A DNA stretch of 51,362 nucleotides from Cytidiella melzeri (GCA_022592445.1 JABYQR010000320.1:1-51362); one strand, 5' to 3'; shown: positions 1-12,626, numbered from the stretch's first letter. Translations and numbers: made by a program. Notes: generated by a model from the sequence alone, not told the origin.

Positions 1-196
1 CTAGAATAGTTGGAATTTCCATGCTGTATCCATTCAATATCCACGTAGACGCCTGATCAGCGATAATTATAATCGGGCAGTATATTAATATTCAGAATTT
101 AATTGATTTTTGGCCACTATGCCATTGCACACCACGCGCGAGCTGACCATGCATGTACAGTATACATAGATTACTTCGAGTTGATGACCTGTAATA

Positions 197-1345
197 CTAA
201 TGCAAATTGTCTACGTCGGCTTTCGAGCATTGAGCGACAGAGTCGGAGAAGGTTAACGCGTTACAGTCCCGTCAACGGATATGCTTGCCGTTATCTCGTC
301 GCTCTCAATCTATGCGTCAGCAGTGCTATTGTGAGTATTCACAATTGACGGTCGTTTGGCAAAGAGATCACCATGTCTAGTATCAATGCTCGCACTTCAT
401 GCTCGGTAGCAACACCGATGAGGCTTGCAATGTCGCCCAAGCCAAGAGTCAGGTACGTCAAGGTGAGTTTCTTGATCAACCACTGTGGTGCTCTTGCAAT
501 GGTTTGCTGGAGCAGACCCCAGTTTTTCTCCTACAATGTAGGACGTCATTTTTTGAAGCCTAACACGTACCGTGAGGCAACGCACCGTCCTGTACAGCTC
601 TTCATCTTTTGTTGCTGAGGCTGTGAGCTTACTAATTGTCCGCGGGTACAATTTCGAAAAATTGAAGTACGGAGAATTTTTCATCAGCTTTATGAGGACA
701 GAATTCGTATACTTTGGAGGTGGTAGTGCCTGTATGTAAGTCTCAGGCTAAACCTCCGGTGCTGAAACAAGTATGGCGAGCGCGACACGTACTTTTCCGT
801 ATAAGATCAGCTGTACCAAAGTCAGCTTTTTCAAAGCTTCGAACTGAATGGCGGCTGTCGCTTGCGCAGGGGTACTGACAACAATCTTGAAGAACTCTTC
901 TGCCTCGCGCCAACGTTTGAGCACACCAAGTGCTATGCCTCCGGCGTAATGGTACAAAAGATTATCGTTGTAGTGCAGATTGGAGAGATTGGTATCGACA
1001 ATGAGGATTGGAACAGTGAGAATAGGTAAGGCGGCCGTGTAATGGCGGGTGGTTACGCACCTGACAAATGAGCGCATATCATGAGATTATCGTTGTAGTG
1101 CAGATTGGAGAGATTGGTATCGACGTTGAGGATTGGAACGGTGAGAATAGGTAAGGCGGCCGTGTAATGGCAAGTGGTTACGCACGCCTGGAGTGACAAA
1201 TGTGCGCATATCATGGGGCATGGCTAATGCGGGAGGGTAAGTGGCGTACTCACATTGAGGAAGATAGGATGAAGGGTTGTGAGGTAGGAGAGGTTCGGCG
1301 GGTAGCGTGTAATGAGCTCACATAGCGGAGTCAAACATATTTGAG
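197..1345 (-). pseudogene. CSN3: COP9 signalosome subunit 3 (CSN3) fragment, disrupted
   Basis: CSN3 is a PCI-domain subunit of the COP9 signalosome, which removes NEDD8 from cullins. Spliced minus-strand pieces read in family order. They begin LTPLCELITRYPPNL..LHPIFL (1345-1254; intron 1253-1188) and continue TAALPILTVPI, NDNLLYHYAGGIALG and AIQFEALKKLTLVQLILYGK. After an intron ending near 734 come PPPKYTNSVLIKL and YPRTISKLTASA, and after another near 520 come APQWLIKKLTLTYLTLGL and EVRALILDM. A last exon reads IESDEITASISVDGTVT. The N-terminal 150-200 residues of the family are absent. Two lesions are visible: a tandem duplication (960-1214) repeats an exon start and runs into a stop, and an 8-bp insertion near 245-262 shifts frame between DGTVT and TFSDSVAQ. 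The functional copy is presumably elsewhere. Family call is confident; whether it is a dead copy or a misassembly is not certain. Confidence 0.8.
960..1214. repeat. Tandem duplication inside the CSN3 remnant
   Basis: Two adjacent imperfect copies, 960-1082 and 1085-1214, each run from GATTATCGTTGTAGTGCAGA to GCGCATATCAT. Each contains an intron tail plus the start of the next CSN3 exon (minus strand, ..TAALPILTVPI..). The right copy keeps an acceptor in the correct phase (CACTCCAG) but runs back into duplicated intron and stops. The left copy continues into the real exon but its acceptor is out of phase. The copies differ by a few substitutions and a 7-bp indel, so the duplication is not brand new. 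Confidence 0.85.
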
Positions 1346-1410
1346 CTATAAAAGCAAAGATAACGTGGGCCGGTCGTCCTCAGCGGCTGAGAAGGTTACA
1401 AGAACATACA

Positions 1411-1859
1411 TTATCCCTTGATGCACTTACAAGAGTCAGTCAACACAAAAGTGCCGCATGGATGGAATGCATTGTGGGTCTTGCCACAGGGACTCGCGTC
1501 ATGCGTTATTACTGACCGTTTGGGAGTATGCCCACTGCCTGTCGAACAGTAAGCGTCCTGGTAGAGATCAACAGTAGGGCTGCTAGCGTTATTGACGCCA
1601 GAGCTCGTTGCGGCGGACACAGTGCGCGTTATCAGTCACCGACGATTGAGACATTACGTACATATTTGGGTCAGCAATGTGGAACTAGGACGAAGGCACC
1701 GCATACACTCACCGGAAGGGCTCTATTAGCGGTCCTAAGGAGACAACAGAGTAGGGTGACTGCAGTAGAGCTGGATCTGAACGGCGTGGGCAACTCCATC
1801 AGCGACGGAGCAACACAGGGTGAGACGCGAGGGAGGGAGTGAGGAACGAGCTGAGACAT
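1411..1859 (-). CDS. Possible small secreted cysteine-containing protein (weak)
   Basis: I do not recognise a family. A minus-strand frame starting near 1800 gives a short hydrophobic stretch resembling a signal peptide (AVTLLCCLL), followed by ANRALP at a GTGAGT donor. After candidate acceptors, a second open stretch has spaced cysteines (DAYCSTGSGH, SPCGKTHNAFHPCGTF, DSCKCIKG) and stops at 1411. A small secreted cysteine-rich protein with one intron would fit, but splice phase could not be fixed from sequence alone. It lies just upstream of the CSN3 remnant and may be chance coding potential. Confidence 0.25.
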
Positions 1860-1879
1860 CGCGATGCATCAGAGAAAGA

Positions 1880-4309
1880 ACAAAGGTGTACAGGCGCGCA
1901 CTTGGGGATCCGGAAGAGCGGGCCTGGGTTTCTGATCAAGGAGTTTCTGTGGTGCGGTGTGTGGAGTTATGACGTGTTTGTCGAATTCATGGTTGCAGGG
2001 AGAATGCCGACGGGCGCTCCTTGCGGGTCTGGATTATAGTTATGGGAGCTTATATGGATATTACATTTTTATTCCATGGAAATAAATGTGAATGGATATA
2101 GAGTGGATATCGGGTGGATATCACTAATATACACGCGATATCCACGATGGGAATTCAGGGCTAACGTGCAGTGCACAGTACTGTACACGGTCTCTCGCCA
2201 ATCCAATGTGTCGAGGCGTTGTCCCAAAGAGTTCTCTAAGACATTGCTGTACAATATCCGCGTAAATTTTCCAAACCAGCTCCTATCCTATCCTAGACTA
2301 CGGGGTCCCCAGCTATCCACGGACAAGTCTCCCCTCCGCCAGCCCTCTCCTCTCCCTCCTTGACAACACCTCCCTCCCTTGTTCCTCTCCCTCTCCCACT
2401 TGCAGCTCAAACGCCCCTAGGTATCCCTCAGGCGCCCTCATTTGCGCCCTCGCGTTCGTCTTCATGATTTCGAACTGCGTACGCAAGAAATAGAGACAGG
2501 ATTTTATGGGGATTTGGCGTGGACGTGAAATGCAGGGGGGCGTGGTAGATGTGAGTGTCAGATCGAGGTTCTCTTGCTGTTGATGAGAGAAATCGGTTAG
2601 TTGGAACTGATAGTGGGAGGTAAGAAAAGGACGTTCATGATGTCAGCAGCCCGACGTTACTCAAACTCGCGCCGTGGTTGCTGGCCATGATAGATCCGTT
2701 CGCCGCACGGAGGCTGATAGACAAAGACTCTGCCGGTGGCGCTAATCGAGGGACAGTGTTTCGCGATCAACGCCTTGCTCGTATCAGCAAAGCAACCGGT
2801 AGATATTTTCTGTGCACCGCGACATACAGTCCCTCGGTATGTCGACTACATAAGTCTTTCTGCTTCGTTGCTCTTCTCAACTCTTTCGCGGCCTACTTTA
2901 CCACCTCCCGTTTTCCCTCACCTTGACTCTCGTCACACAAGCAAAGCAAGCTCAGATCCTTTCAGTGGCAGGCCATATCTCCCCTCGTCATCTGTGTCAG
3001 CTCGCAATAGGCTCCTCGATCCGCTCCAATTCGCAAATTTTCGTTCCCATCTCAATCATTCCAATCGACGCAGGTACATCTTACACTCGTCACTTTCTTC
3101 TTAATCATCTTTCCGACTCTTGACTATTGTCTCTTCTTCAAGGCCCCCACCCGTCTTTGTTCCAAGGCAGGAGTGGTGTATTTCTCCCTCCTGGTGGAGG
3201 CCTGGTGGAGGAAGAGCCCTCGCCGCGTCTGGGAAGAAGAGTAGTAGTAGCAAGCCTAGTCCAGCCTGCAGGGCTTCCAGACACAGTTAACTGTTGCGAG
3301 CGACGTAGGGGTCAAAGCAAGCGTGCATTACGCCCCTCTCTACTCCCGACAGTGTTGCAAACGCTGCGCCAATTGCTGGTATGTACCACTCCATGGACGA
3401 AGATGCGGACGATGGGATGCCCAATGGACGAGGTTGGCTGGCAGACGGAGGACATGTTCCGCTTCTACAAGGGTGCCAACGTGGACGGCATATATGTGCT
3501 CATATGGAAAGCCGTGCTGGAAGACATCCGTAACTCTAGTCGGTTCCCCTAGGCCATTCGCAATCTTTCGTGCGTTGCGCAGTGGGTGGCTCTCATGCTG
3601 TCACTGACTATACAACCGTTGTCGTTGAAGTGGCTCAGTACGCATATCGCTACAATGATGGCCATGTGGCTGCCCTTGTCGCTAGTCTGAGATTTGTCCT
3701 GCCAACTAGGCCACTCACCATCCTGGACCTGTTTCCACTCCTTCTGCGTCGCACAACTTATCGCGTGGATGGTGTTTTCCGAGTGGAAGGTGCGCACGAC
3801 TGGAATGAGTTTTCTATCTCAGTACACACAGTCGACGTAATTCCCCTTTCTTTGGCTTCAGTCTACAACGTGCACTGATCAAACTATGCTAGGCATGAAT
3901 CAATAATCTAGTCTCCTAGTGCATTCCACGCATTCCAGGCTTCTGTCGACCTTGTTGCAGCCGTCTACGGTATTCGTACCGCTGTGGCACATCGCTCGAC
4001 TCCCTCTCTTTCTCGGATGTGTTAGCCTTCGAAGTAAGCATGTTTGCTTGACGAGGTCTGAATAGAGCCTCTCGCCGAGACACGTCTGCCTCTCAACCAC
4101 AGCGCCTTAGGGTCATTTTCACGCTTCAGGCCGGTCCGTGTGGGCTGCATGATGGCAAACAAGTGGCCCGACAATTATACGTTCTCAAATAAGACTCGGT
4201 ACGCTCTTACACAGCACACAGAGTCTTACGCAGTCGCTGACACTTCCCTGAGGTACATGATTGCCGACGTACCAAACGCTCTCTTGATAAGTTCAACACC
4301 AGTGCTTGT
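1880..4309. other. No recognisable gene; pyrimidine-rich, AT-rich patch at 2040-2150
   Basis: No conserved protein is visible on either strand. Bases 2040-2150 are AT-rich and carry several GTGGATATC/GATATCCAC words in both orientations; a similar ATATCCAC word occurs near base 40. Bases 2280-2410 and 2840-3125 are long C/T-rich stretches of the kind seen in basidiomycete promoters and 5' leaders. Open frames at 3127-3552 and 3570-3878 (+) have no family features I can name. Confidence 0.4.
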
Positions 4310-4402
4310 TCGTTTCTCACTAGCTGAACATTTATCACATGTCCTTGTCGTCTCCGGTGTTCCCTTAGCTTACATCTCTCCCCTTGATAAGCCCACAAAA
4401 TA

Positions 4403-5550
4403 TTGTGCGCACGACAATTGACGATCTCGAATCATGGCAGCGCTCTGACTCTTGAAGAGCACAGAATCTTCATTGTCACGGTGGACGACAAGGCCACATT
4501 TGACGGGGAGCCAGGGCAAGAGGATCTAGACGTGCTTGTGATCGACGAGGGCAAGGACGGTCTGCCTTGTGAGGAGTGTGTCACCAAGAGAGTATCAGCG
4601 ACGCTTGGTCCTTCCGCCTGCCAAGCAGAGCTTCACGGCGAACGACACCTTCGTCTGTGGCTACGTGAGGTCCCAGGTGCAGTATACATCGCCACTGGAC
4701 GTCCTGTTGCGACTATAGCCCCGCCTCCTCAGCCTGCACCTCTCCCCCAGGCCTTGCACATCAGCCGCCGTGTCCGGTCTACGGATGAACAGTTCATGAT
4801 GGGTACGAGCACATGAATCCGCCTCCACCTCCTACAGTGCGTTCGCGTTCGCAGTCTCGTACTGCACTCCACCGGCTGTCGTATAAATGCTAGGACCTAC
4901 TCTCGGACGCAGCTCGAGCATATTTAATAGGGCTACCAGTCTGCACTGTATGGGCTGGCTCGTCTGGAGGCGCCTCCTCAGCGGGCTGCATACCCGAGCC
5001 AAGCGATGCACCCCAGCGCACTCAACACTTCTCGCAATTATTGGAGGCGCCTGCTGAAGGTCTGTGAAAGACTACACACAAGATTGCATCCGCAAGCATA
5101 GGATACTATGGTTCCTCCACTTTCGAAGGCATCTGTGACCTCTCGACACGAACCTCAACTCTCGCTGTTTTACATTCCCCTCGTCTCCTTGTCTGCTACA
5201 CAACGTTATCCTATCGCTCGACGTGGGTGACCTTCTTGGTGGCCCGACGTGGATTTGTTCTCACTCATTTCTTGCACGCAGCATGTCCTATGCTGTCCCG
5301 CGTTGTCACTATTGATCTCCGTGCTCTGGGCCTCCTCGTCGCGCGGCCTCAGTTTCGACATCTCTTTCGGGCTCTTCCACCTTACGATGATCAATTCATC
5401 CTATCTCAGGAATCGCATTTCACAATCAACCGGGCTCCAATCGTGTCTTTTGCATGCTTCTACCACCGCACGTCTCGCAAACAGAATTCCAGGCCTACTC
5501 AATGCCTACAAAGCATTGTACACGGCCGACGTAGAGGAGTATCGTAACTG
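4403..5550 (+). other. Unidentified duplicated coding-like segments (left copy)
   Basis: Two plus-strand stretches stay open and alignable in both copies of the duplication. One (about 4520-4640) encodes LDVLVIDEGKDGLPCEECV..SATLG. The other (about 5340-5540) encodes PQFRHLFRALPP..ILSQ and ends in an arginine-rich tail. In the first, many differences from the right copy are at third codon positions, which hints at past protein-level constraint. No family is recognised and the flanks are C/T-rich. They could be exons of a decayed plus-strand gene convergent with the NLR gene. Confidence 0.3.
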
Positions 5551-6275
5551 ACACGCAGCAAGCTCAAGCTGCGTTGGCGGTACGAGTTTTTGTGCGTGTT
5601 TTTTGATTCTTATCCTCGCATTCAACAAAACCCACAAATACGGTAGAGAAAGTAACCGACGAAAGCCACATTATACCGTTGTCTTCCATCCTACTGCTCG
5701 CTCTTGACTCGGGTGTTTACTTTTGCGACTTCTCCATGAACGTTTGCGGGTTGCCCTTCTACTCTTCCCCTAGTACCCGTCATCACTCCGCTTCCCCTTT
5801 TCCATATGCTCCCTTCATCCCACCGCACACCCCTCTGCCCCTCATCCATCCTCCCTCTCTCGTCCTGTGGCAGAAGCACTGCACCCTATATACTGTGTCA
5901 CTCTCCAACTTGCTGTGTACCCTGGTGTAGGTAGTGTATATGACTCGGTCGTCTTTGTTGGGTTCCCTGCAGTAGTACGGAGTACATCATTCACGCGTCG
6001 CGATTTTTAACTTAGAAAACAGACTATGTCTTGCTTTGCAATTGGTGCGCCGTGTTTAGATTCTTCTTGGGTGTGCATTGGTGTCGCCATCTGGCCATGC
6101 GTGGTTTGGAAATCTGTCTATTGGAGTGGGAAGGGAGTGGAAAGACCAGACACTGTGAATTCGTATGATGCGTGCACACATGTTATCGAAAAATCTCTAG
6201 GACTGCTCGAGATGGCAGGTGTGGGACATATCAAGCAACACATGATGGTCAGAATTGATACACCAGTGTTGTACA

Positions 6276-9200
6276 CTAGAAAGGACTGTCGTCGAACTTG
6301 GCACGCGAACAGTCGACAAGAAGCAAGGGGCCGTTGGCCAAAGCTAGCCTTTCCCCGTGCCATTGACCTTTGAAAATATAATCTGTCTCTCTGTGTGTAG
6401 GTGGAATCCACATAATTCTTCGACCTCGTCGTCTGTCTAGAACCCACTTTTTGTCATCCGATCGATAGCATGGTGCCTCTGAGCTAGTGAGCGTTGTGTC
6501 AACTCCTATGAGGGACGATGCTTCGCCTGCTTCCTCGACAAAGTGTAGCGTCTCCGTCGTGTCGGTCACTGCCATGGCGTTCCTCCAGGTAGCAGAGTAT
6601 CGCTTGCCGGAACTGCACTCAAGTACGAGAGTGATGTCGTTGTCGACTTTCAAATGTTCTCTGTGGCTGATCCGCACAACATCTCTATCGGAAGGTACAT
6701 CTCCTCTAGCAGCCAGAACCATGCGAGGGTCAGCGCCGTCAATTCGTTCCACTGTCCAGCAGTCGATTCGCGTAGTGCGCCATGAGATTGCACAGTGGAA
6801 GAACCCCAGTGTGCCGTGGGTGTATGGTAAGATCCGGCTCAGTTCCTCATAGTCGTCCTCCACAGTGATTTTCTGCTGTGCCGTTGTCTCATCTTGAGAC
6901 CAGTCCCAGAGATGCCCACGTCCATCTAAGTCACAAAAGATGACATAGTGGTTGTCAGATGAGAATACTGCGTCAATGACGTGTCTCGAGTGCTCGCGTA
7001 GGACATTTTGAAGTGTCCCGTTCCGAGCATCCCATACTCGCACTGTTCCATTATATGAGCCGGCAACCAACAGCTGCCCATCGCTGGAGAAGTGCGTGAA
7101 GTTGACATTCTTGGTATGATTGTCGTCCTTGTCCTGGTTAAGGGCCCTGACTCCCGCCTCCCAGATGTTGACAGTCTCATCACCTGCACCGGAGGCGATG
7201 AACCTGCCATCCGGAGAGAACGCAACAGCTCTGACGTCAGCAGGATGCTCTTCAAACAGTGACACGGCGCAATCAGAGGTGCCTTCCGGATAGCAGACAT
7301 GCATGGCAGTAGATTTATACACTGCAAAAGCAAGCATGCAGGGATTTGCAGTGGGCGAGAACTGCAGTGACAAGACCCGTTGGTAGTTGGGTTGAAGTTG
7401 TAGACAGCATCGCCCGTCTCTACATTGTATACCACCAGGCGACCTGATGAGGAGCCTGACGCAACAAGCGATCCGTCGAACGAGGAAGCCACCGCGGTAA
7501 CATAATCCCCACTTTTAGGCTCGAGATTTTGGAAGACCTTTGCCTGGCGAGGAGGATCCACCTCCCACAACTCAGTACACCTAGGCCCCATGCCGCCAAC
7601 AATAACAGTCTTGGGGCCAGGACGCCTCAGCCAGCACAAGACCGCATCTCTCATCCTCACAGTGAATTGTTGTTGAAAGCGATCATCTCCAGAGTCAATG
7701 TCCCACAGACGGATACGCCCATCCTTTGCGCTGGACACGAGAAACTCTCCACAGCCAGAGTAAGGATGAAATGCAACACTCTTGATATTCACTCCGACTT
7801 CGTCATGCAGCGTGATGGTACTAACACCGGTGCCAACATCCCACAACGTGATGGAGTAACGGCAAGCTGTGGCAAGGATTCGGTTGTCGTGGGAGAACGA
7901 AAGAGATTTGACAAAGCCCTCATGTTTGAAATCAGCCAGTAGCTCTCCAGTTGCAGAACGGAACAGGAAAGTGGACTTATAGCCACCAGCAGCGATCATG
8001 GTTCCATCAGGGGAGTATTCCAATGCGTCAACACGACTCGGCATTTGTACAGTCCTGATAGGTCCGCCCTTCTGTGCCTTTGCGCCTCCAATGAGAACTG
8101 CAGCTTCGCATGCCAGGTCCGCTGCATGAGATGATTTGAGAAGCGACTCGTTCGAAGTGAAAGGGAGGGCAGAGTGGTAGATGTGGGCCACAGACGCGTC
8201 AACAATGTCGAACGCGTTCAAGATGAACCTTCGACCGTCGTCGGCCCAGTCGATCAACATCTGGTACTTGTCGTCGCACTGTAGTGAAGATGCTATTAGC
8301 ACGGGATAGCCCGATGGATGTGTAAGTCATACCGAGATAAGCCACTCGTGCACATCGGTCAATGAATTGACAGCGGTTCGCAGATCCCGGAGGAGCCCCA
8401 GCACCTCGAACCACTGTAGCTGACGTGTGGTAAGGAACCGATGGAGAGCGCAGGGCTTGCCAGGTTGTCCGTTCTCGCAATCAGCGTCGGAGAGTAGGTG
8501 CGCTTCACGATTACCTCCAGAAAGGAGATGAGCTGCCCAGTATCGACAGCTATATCTCAACGCTTCGGATATGCATCGATCGAGTGTGGTGAGAGTGACC
8601 TCGTCGTTCATAGCATACCGTGGCAGACCACAGATGTTCTTCTTTAGCCCGCCCTCCATGGTCTCGAAGCAGCGCGTGGCGGCGTTGGAGTGGTGTGCAT
8701 CTCGATCAATGTAGAATCGAGGATTCGTACATCGCGTAGAGTCTGTGAGGAAATCAGGAAAGGATTTGTGATAGAATCGAACAGGAAGAGTGGAGTCTTC
8801 CGGTACAAGAAGCACGGAGTGAAGTGACCTGAGTGATGCCCTGATAGTTGCCAAGTTTAAGCCTAGGATGCCCGCCATTGTTGAAGTAGAAACGAGATCA
8901 CACGCGACTACGAGGAAGCCCAGTATCGATCGAAGCCTCTGCATGAAGTCGTCGTCCTTCTTGGAGAACGCGCGTGCAAGTATGTCGAGGTAAAGGGCGT
9001 CGAGGCCAGACGAGCCTTCCTTTACAAAGCTGTCTACCTTGCTCAAAAGCATGGTCAGCTGTTCTGCCGGATTACTGTCTGTGTCAAAGATCAGTTTCAC
9101 CGCTGTCGACGCAAAGATGAAAAGGCCGGAAGACTTTGCCGTGAGTGTATCTATTTCAGTCTCACTGGGCCAGGCATTGGGAAGGTCGACGTCGCTGCGT

Positions 9201-10997
9201 CCTGCGCGAGTAGCCGTATCGTTGAGCTTCACTTCGAGGAAATGCCTGATGTCCTTCGCCACCGAGGTCGCACCTACTTCGTGCAAGATCATCACATCGG
9301 TCACGGGCCTTAGGCCTTCGAGACGAAAGCCCATCCGGATGTGAGGCTCTGGACGGCTCGTGATGAAGAACTTGATCCTCGGGATACGGGCAATGTGTTG
9401 GGCTAGATACGATAGGATGATGGAGATGGTTGCGTCGTCTTTGCACTCGTCCAGCGCGTCGATGACGATGACCGTCACCATGCGAGACTCATCCACAGGG
9501 CGAATGATGAGCTCCTCAAATTGGTTGTGTAAAGTCAGTGATGCGATGTCCTGGTTTCTCTCCATCGCACCCAGAACTGCTTTCCTAAACTTCGGCGAGG
9601 CGTAATTCCCAGATGTCGCGAGCTGGAATGAGATGGTTGGAAATATCATCGTGCGATCGCTGGCGTGCACGGAGCCCCGGGAACAGAAAAAGCTTGCACC
9701 AAGCTGTCCGCGATCAGCAAGCTGCTCCGCAAAGCTCTGCGCTATGGTCGACTTCCCACTACCAGCGTGACCGTTCAGCCAGTAGACTTGTTTCGCGGAG
9801 GAACTGTCGGCCCAATTCATGAGATCGTGTAGTATGTCTACCCGCGTGCCTGGAAGACAGTGCGAGCGTGTATCGGCCACAGATGCGTTGAAGCCAGCGT
9901 CCTTCGCACGAGGTAGCTTATCAAGAGTGTCCCACTCGTCTAGCAGGGATCTGGATTGAGCTACTGATCAAACGATCGCGACAGAGGTTACTTACCGCGT
10001 TTCTGACCAAATCACAGTCCTAATTCAGCAAAAACACACGCCGTCAATTGGAGGATGAACGTACGGTCTTCTCTACCTCGAGTCTATGTATTTCTTTGTT
10101 GAGCCTATGTGAATCTTCAACTAGAGAGCGCTAATGACTCTATGAGTAGCGTCCAGCAACACAGATTCGTAAAACAGCCATACATCATATACATCGAGGG
10201 CTTGCTCGATGTCGCGGATATATTCTTCAATGATCTCCTTGGTGTCGGATGCCGTGAACGCTCTGCGGATCATCTTCTCCTCAACAATCACCTTCAATCT
10301 ATCATGTTTGTCATCCAATGCCCTGTGGGTAGATGGTCCGTCAGTAGCTGCTGCGGGCGATGATAATATACAGCAAGTACCTTGCCAAGACACCGCGACA
10401 CTGAAGCACATATTCGTCGTTTGGTGACACGGTCCACGAGCTCTCAATCGCCTTGATCCGTTGCATGAGCCTTTCCGCATCTGCCTTGTTACCTCCGATG
10501 TCCTGATTTGTCCCAACGTCACAAAAACACGCTTGATGATGTTTTCCATGCTCACCTTGACACGTCCGATGACGAAATTGATCCCGGCCGCTGCGCTCTT
10601 GAGAGGAGGGAATACGTCGGACACGACTTCTACGAGAGCGAGGAGAGTCTTTGCGAACCCTTTGGCTAGATCTGCTGGACTGTTCTCCATAGCCAGCGGC
10701 GCATTAGGCTTGCTATCATCGGCGACCTGTGTCCTCCGAGTCCCTACTCACAGTTCCAAATATCACCCTTCCTCCCCCACTAGTGCCATCCGTTGGGTCG
10801 TCTCGTTCGATAACCCCACTTTGTGTCGACCCACTTGCGACGCCTTCGGCTCTGTCTGCCCTGTCCTGTGCGTGTGCGACGACCTCAGTAGCCCCGGATG
10901 GACCAGCGCCAGCCCCACCGGGAGCTGTGGCATGTGTGTTGTTATTTTTCTTCGCCTTTTTAACTAATTGCTTGACATAAGAACGAGATCTCTTCAT
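6276..10997 (-). pseudogene. NACHT-WD40 NLR-like protein, left copy, frameshifted in WD40
   Basis: Fungal NACHT-WD40 proteins are STAND NTPases linked to non-self recognition and regulated cell death in characterised members; this one's role is inferred. Exons (minus): 10997-10752 (basic, Ala/Gly-rich N-terminus), 10708-10556, 10502-10381, 10322-about 10190, a short exon from 10130, a very short one, 9960-8333 (NACHT and helical part), and 8278-6276 (WD40). Visible motifs are Walker A GHAGSGKST (about 9746-9772), Walker B VIVIDALDEC (about 9447-9476), a TSRPEPHIR sensor-like motif, and about seven WD repeats ending WD/WE (SITLWDV, RIRLWDI, TVNIWE, TVRVWDA, GHLWDW). A conserved C-terminal module ends WIPPTHR. 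Two extra bases near 7385, relative to the right copy, shift frame between VYNF and SLQFSP, so the product would lose three repeats and the tail. Otherwise well preserved. Confidence 0.85.
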
Positions 10998-11557
10998 CTT
11001 GGATATCAATCCGAAGTCTGGGCTGTCGGCGAGAGGGTAGTGTACGCGAGGGAAGAGTGTGGCCTGTAGTACGGAGCAGTAGAGAGTCAACACAGAGCAA
11101 AGGCGGTAAGGGAAGAGGAAGATGCCCACCAGATACTGGCACGCGCATGAGGTGCGGAAACCTAGTATTGCGGAACATTGCGCCTCATATCGCAGGCATG
11201 CCTGTGCAATGACGGCTTCGAATTCTGACTGGCCAGGTCAAGTGAGCTGTTACATAGCACTGGCACACACAGCACGCGCAGGTATCGTAGTACGTACCAC
11301 TGGCACATATGCAACAAGCTTGAGAAGTTACAGTTCTTGTGTTCCGTTTCAACGTTTCCAGATATGAGCATTAGTGTTAGAAAATGCAGTACAAGGGGAG
11401 ATGATGGCGATGTCCCACAGGGAACTCGCCCTCGAGGCCTGCACAGCAGCGTCACGGTAATGAGACGTCGTGAGAGTTATCACGGATGAGCTGAGTAGGA
11501 CACCGTTGACAAGATAATCGTAAACGCCCGTGGTCATTCTTGCGTATCTTTACTGGG

Positions 11558-11920
11558 CTATTCACTATTTGCACACAAGACATTGCGATTGTTGGATTCG
11601 ATGCAGTTTACAGCAAAGGAGAGTATGTAGCACAACAATTGATAGCTAAGAACGACTTCAACAAGCACGATGAGTACGAACAAGGACAACAATTCGCTGG
11701 AGCAGCATGTCGTCAATAGGACAGGATGTTCGCACCCGTACGCAGTGGGGAGGGCATAAGCTAACAAGCAGAGCCCAACAATGAGCGCGAGCCTCGCAAA
11801 CACAGCCATCAAAAGTCCCATGCGCACACCAAGATCCCGCGCGGTCAGCACGGACACAAGAGTGAACGTCACTGTCTCGTCGAGGTGGACAAGTGCAATC
11901 TCCCTAAAGCCATCGTACGC
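11558..11920 (-). pseudogene. Hydrophobic membrane-protein-like segment, left copy
   Basis: The minus-strand frame contains hydrophobic stretches compatible with membrane segments (LALIVGLCLLAYALPTAYG and LFVLIVLVEVVLSY). The right copy (44695-45168) is an uninterrupted 157-codon frame. Here one base is missing near 11918 (CTCCCTAAAG against CTCCCCTAAAG), which separates the first residues from VTFTLVSVLTARDLG. No family is recognised. It may be an exon of a larger membrane protein. Confidence 0.35.
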
Positions 11921-12350
11921 GCTATTCCTTCATGACGGCCTGTCAAATGTATGATCACAACCTCTGTTATCCTGCGTAATTTATGTCTATCCGGTCGCTG
12001 TGACCATTGCGCTCCTTGTCGAGATCACGCTTGGGTTCGAGAGGCGTCCGTAGACTCAGCCTGTAGTCCTCGTCGACGCCCATCTTGCTTGAGGATCCGT
12101 AGAGATCGGCTGCGGTTGGCCAGGAGTGTCTCCAAGCCTCACGGCTTTTGCTTTGAGAGCGGTCGCCTTTGGAGTGCTGAGGAACAGAGCTCGAGGGTGA
12201 AGATGCGGACAGACCCGGCTTTCTGAGTGCGCCCACCCACACTCGGAATCTCCAGTATTACAGACTCACCGTCAAAATCCCGCCCATCCTTATTTCTCGA
12301 ATTGTCACTAGATAGTTGTGAATAGGTTCTGCACAAGGACGATGAACAAC

Positions 12351-12626
12351 TTACGCCAAAGATTCGATGATCTGGCGCGCTTGTGATGCACATACACGCC
12401 GTGAGTTTTGTGTGTTCCCGCGAACGGTTTCAACACAACTCTCTCTAGTTGTTAAAGACTCTATGCAGAGAGCGGCGAAGATGAAAAGGCCGGACGCCTT
12501 TGCCGCGAGTGTATTTATGTCCGCCTCTCTCGGCCAGTCATTGGGAAGGTGGAGGTCGCTACGTCTTGGGCGAGCAGCCGGGTCGTTGAGCTTCACCTGC
12601 AGGAATAGCCTGATGGAGGCTTCCAT
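12351..12626 (-). pseudogene. NACHT-domain fragment of a second NLR, left copy
   Basis: The minus-strand frame reads LFLQVKLNDPAARPRRSDLHL..WPREADINTLAAKASGLFIFAA. This aligns without gaps to the region after the NACHT core of the neighbouring full gene (HFLEVKLNDTATRAGRSDVDL..ETEIDTLTAKSSGLFIFAS). Only about 60 residues match; then it diverges and stops. It is a relic of an additional, more distant NLR lying 1.4 kb upstream of the intact-length gene, and it was copied along with the block. Confidence 0.75.

Noticed and set aside
3127..3552. Possible gene in a 141-codon plus-strand frame
   Set aside because: No recognisable motif, low-complexity start, and no support from the duplicated copy, which does not extend this far.
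9039..9344. Long plus-strand open frames antisense to the NACHT exon, conserved in both copies (also 42287-42592)
   Set aside because: They are shadows of the conserved NACHT frame; conservation follows from near-identity of the duplicated DNA.
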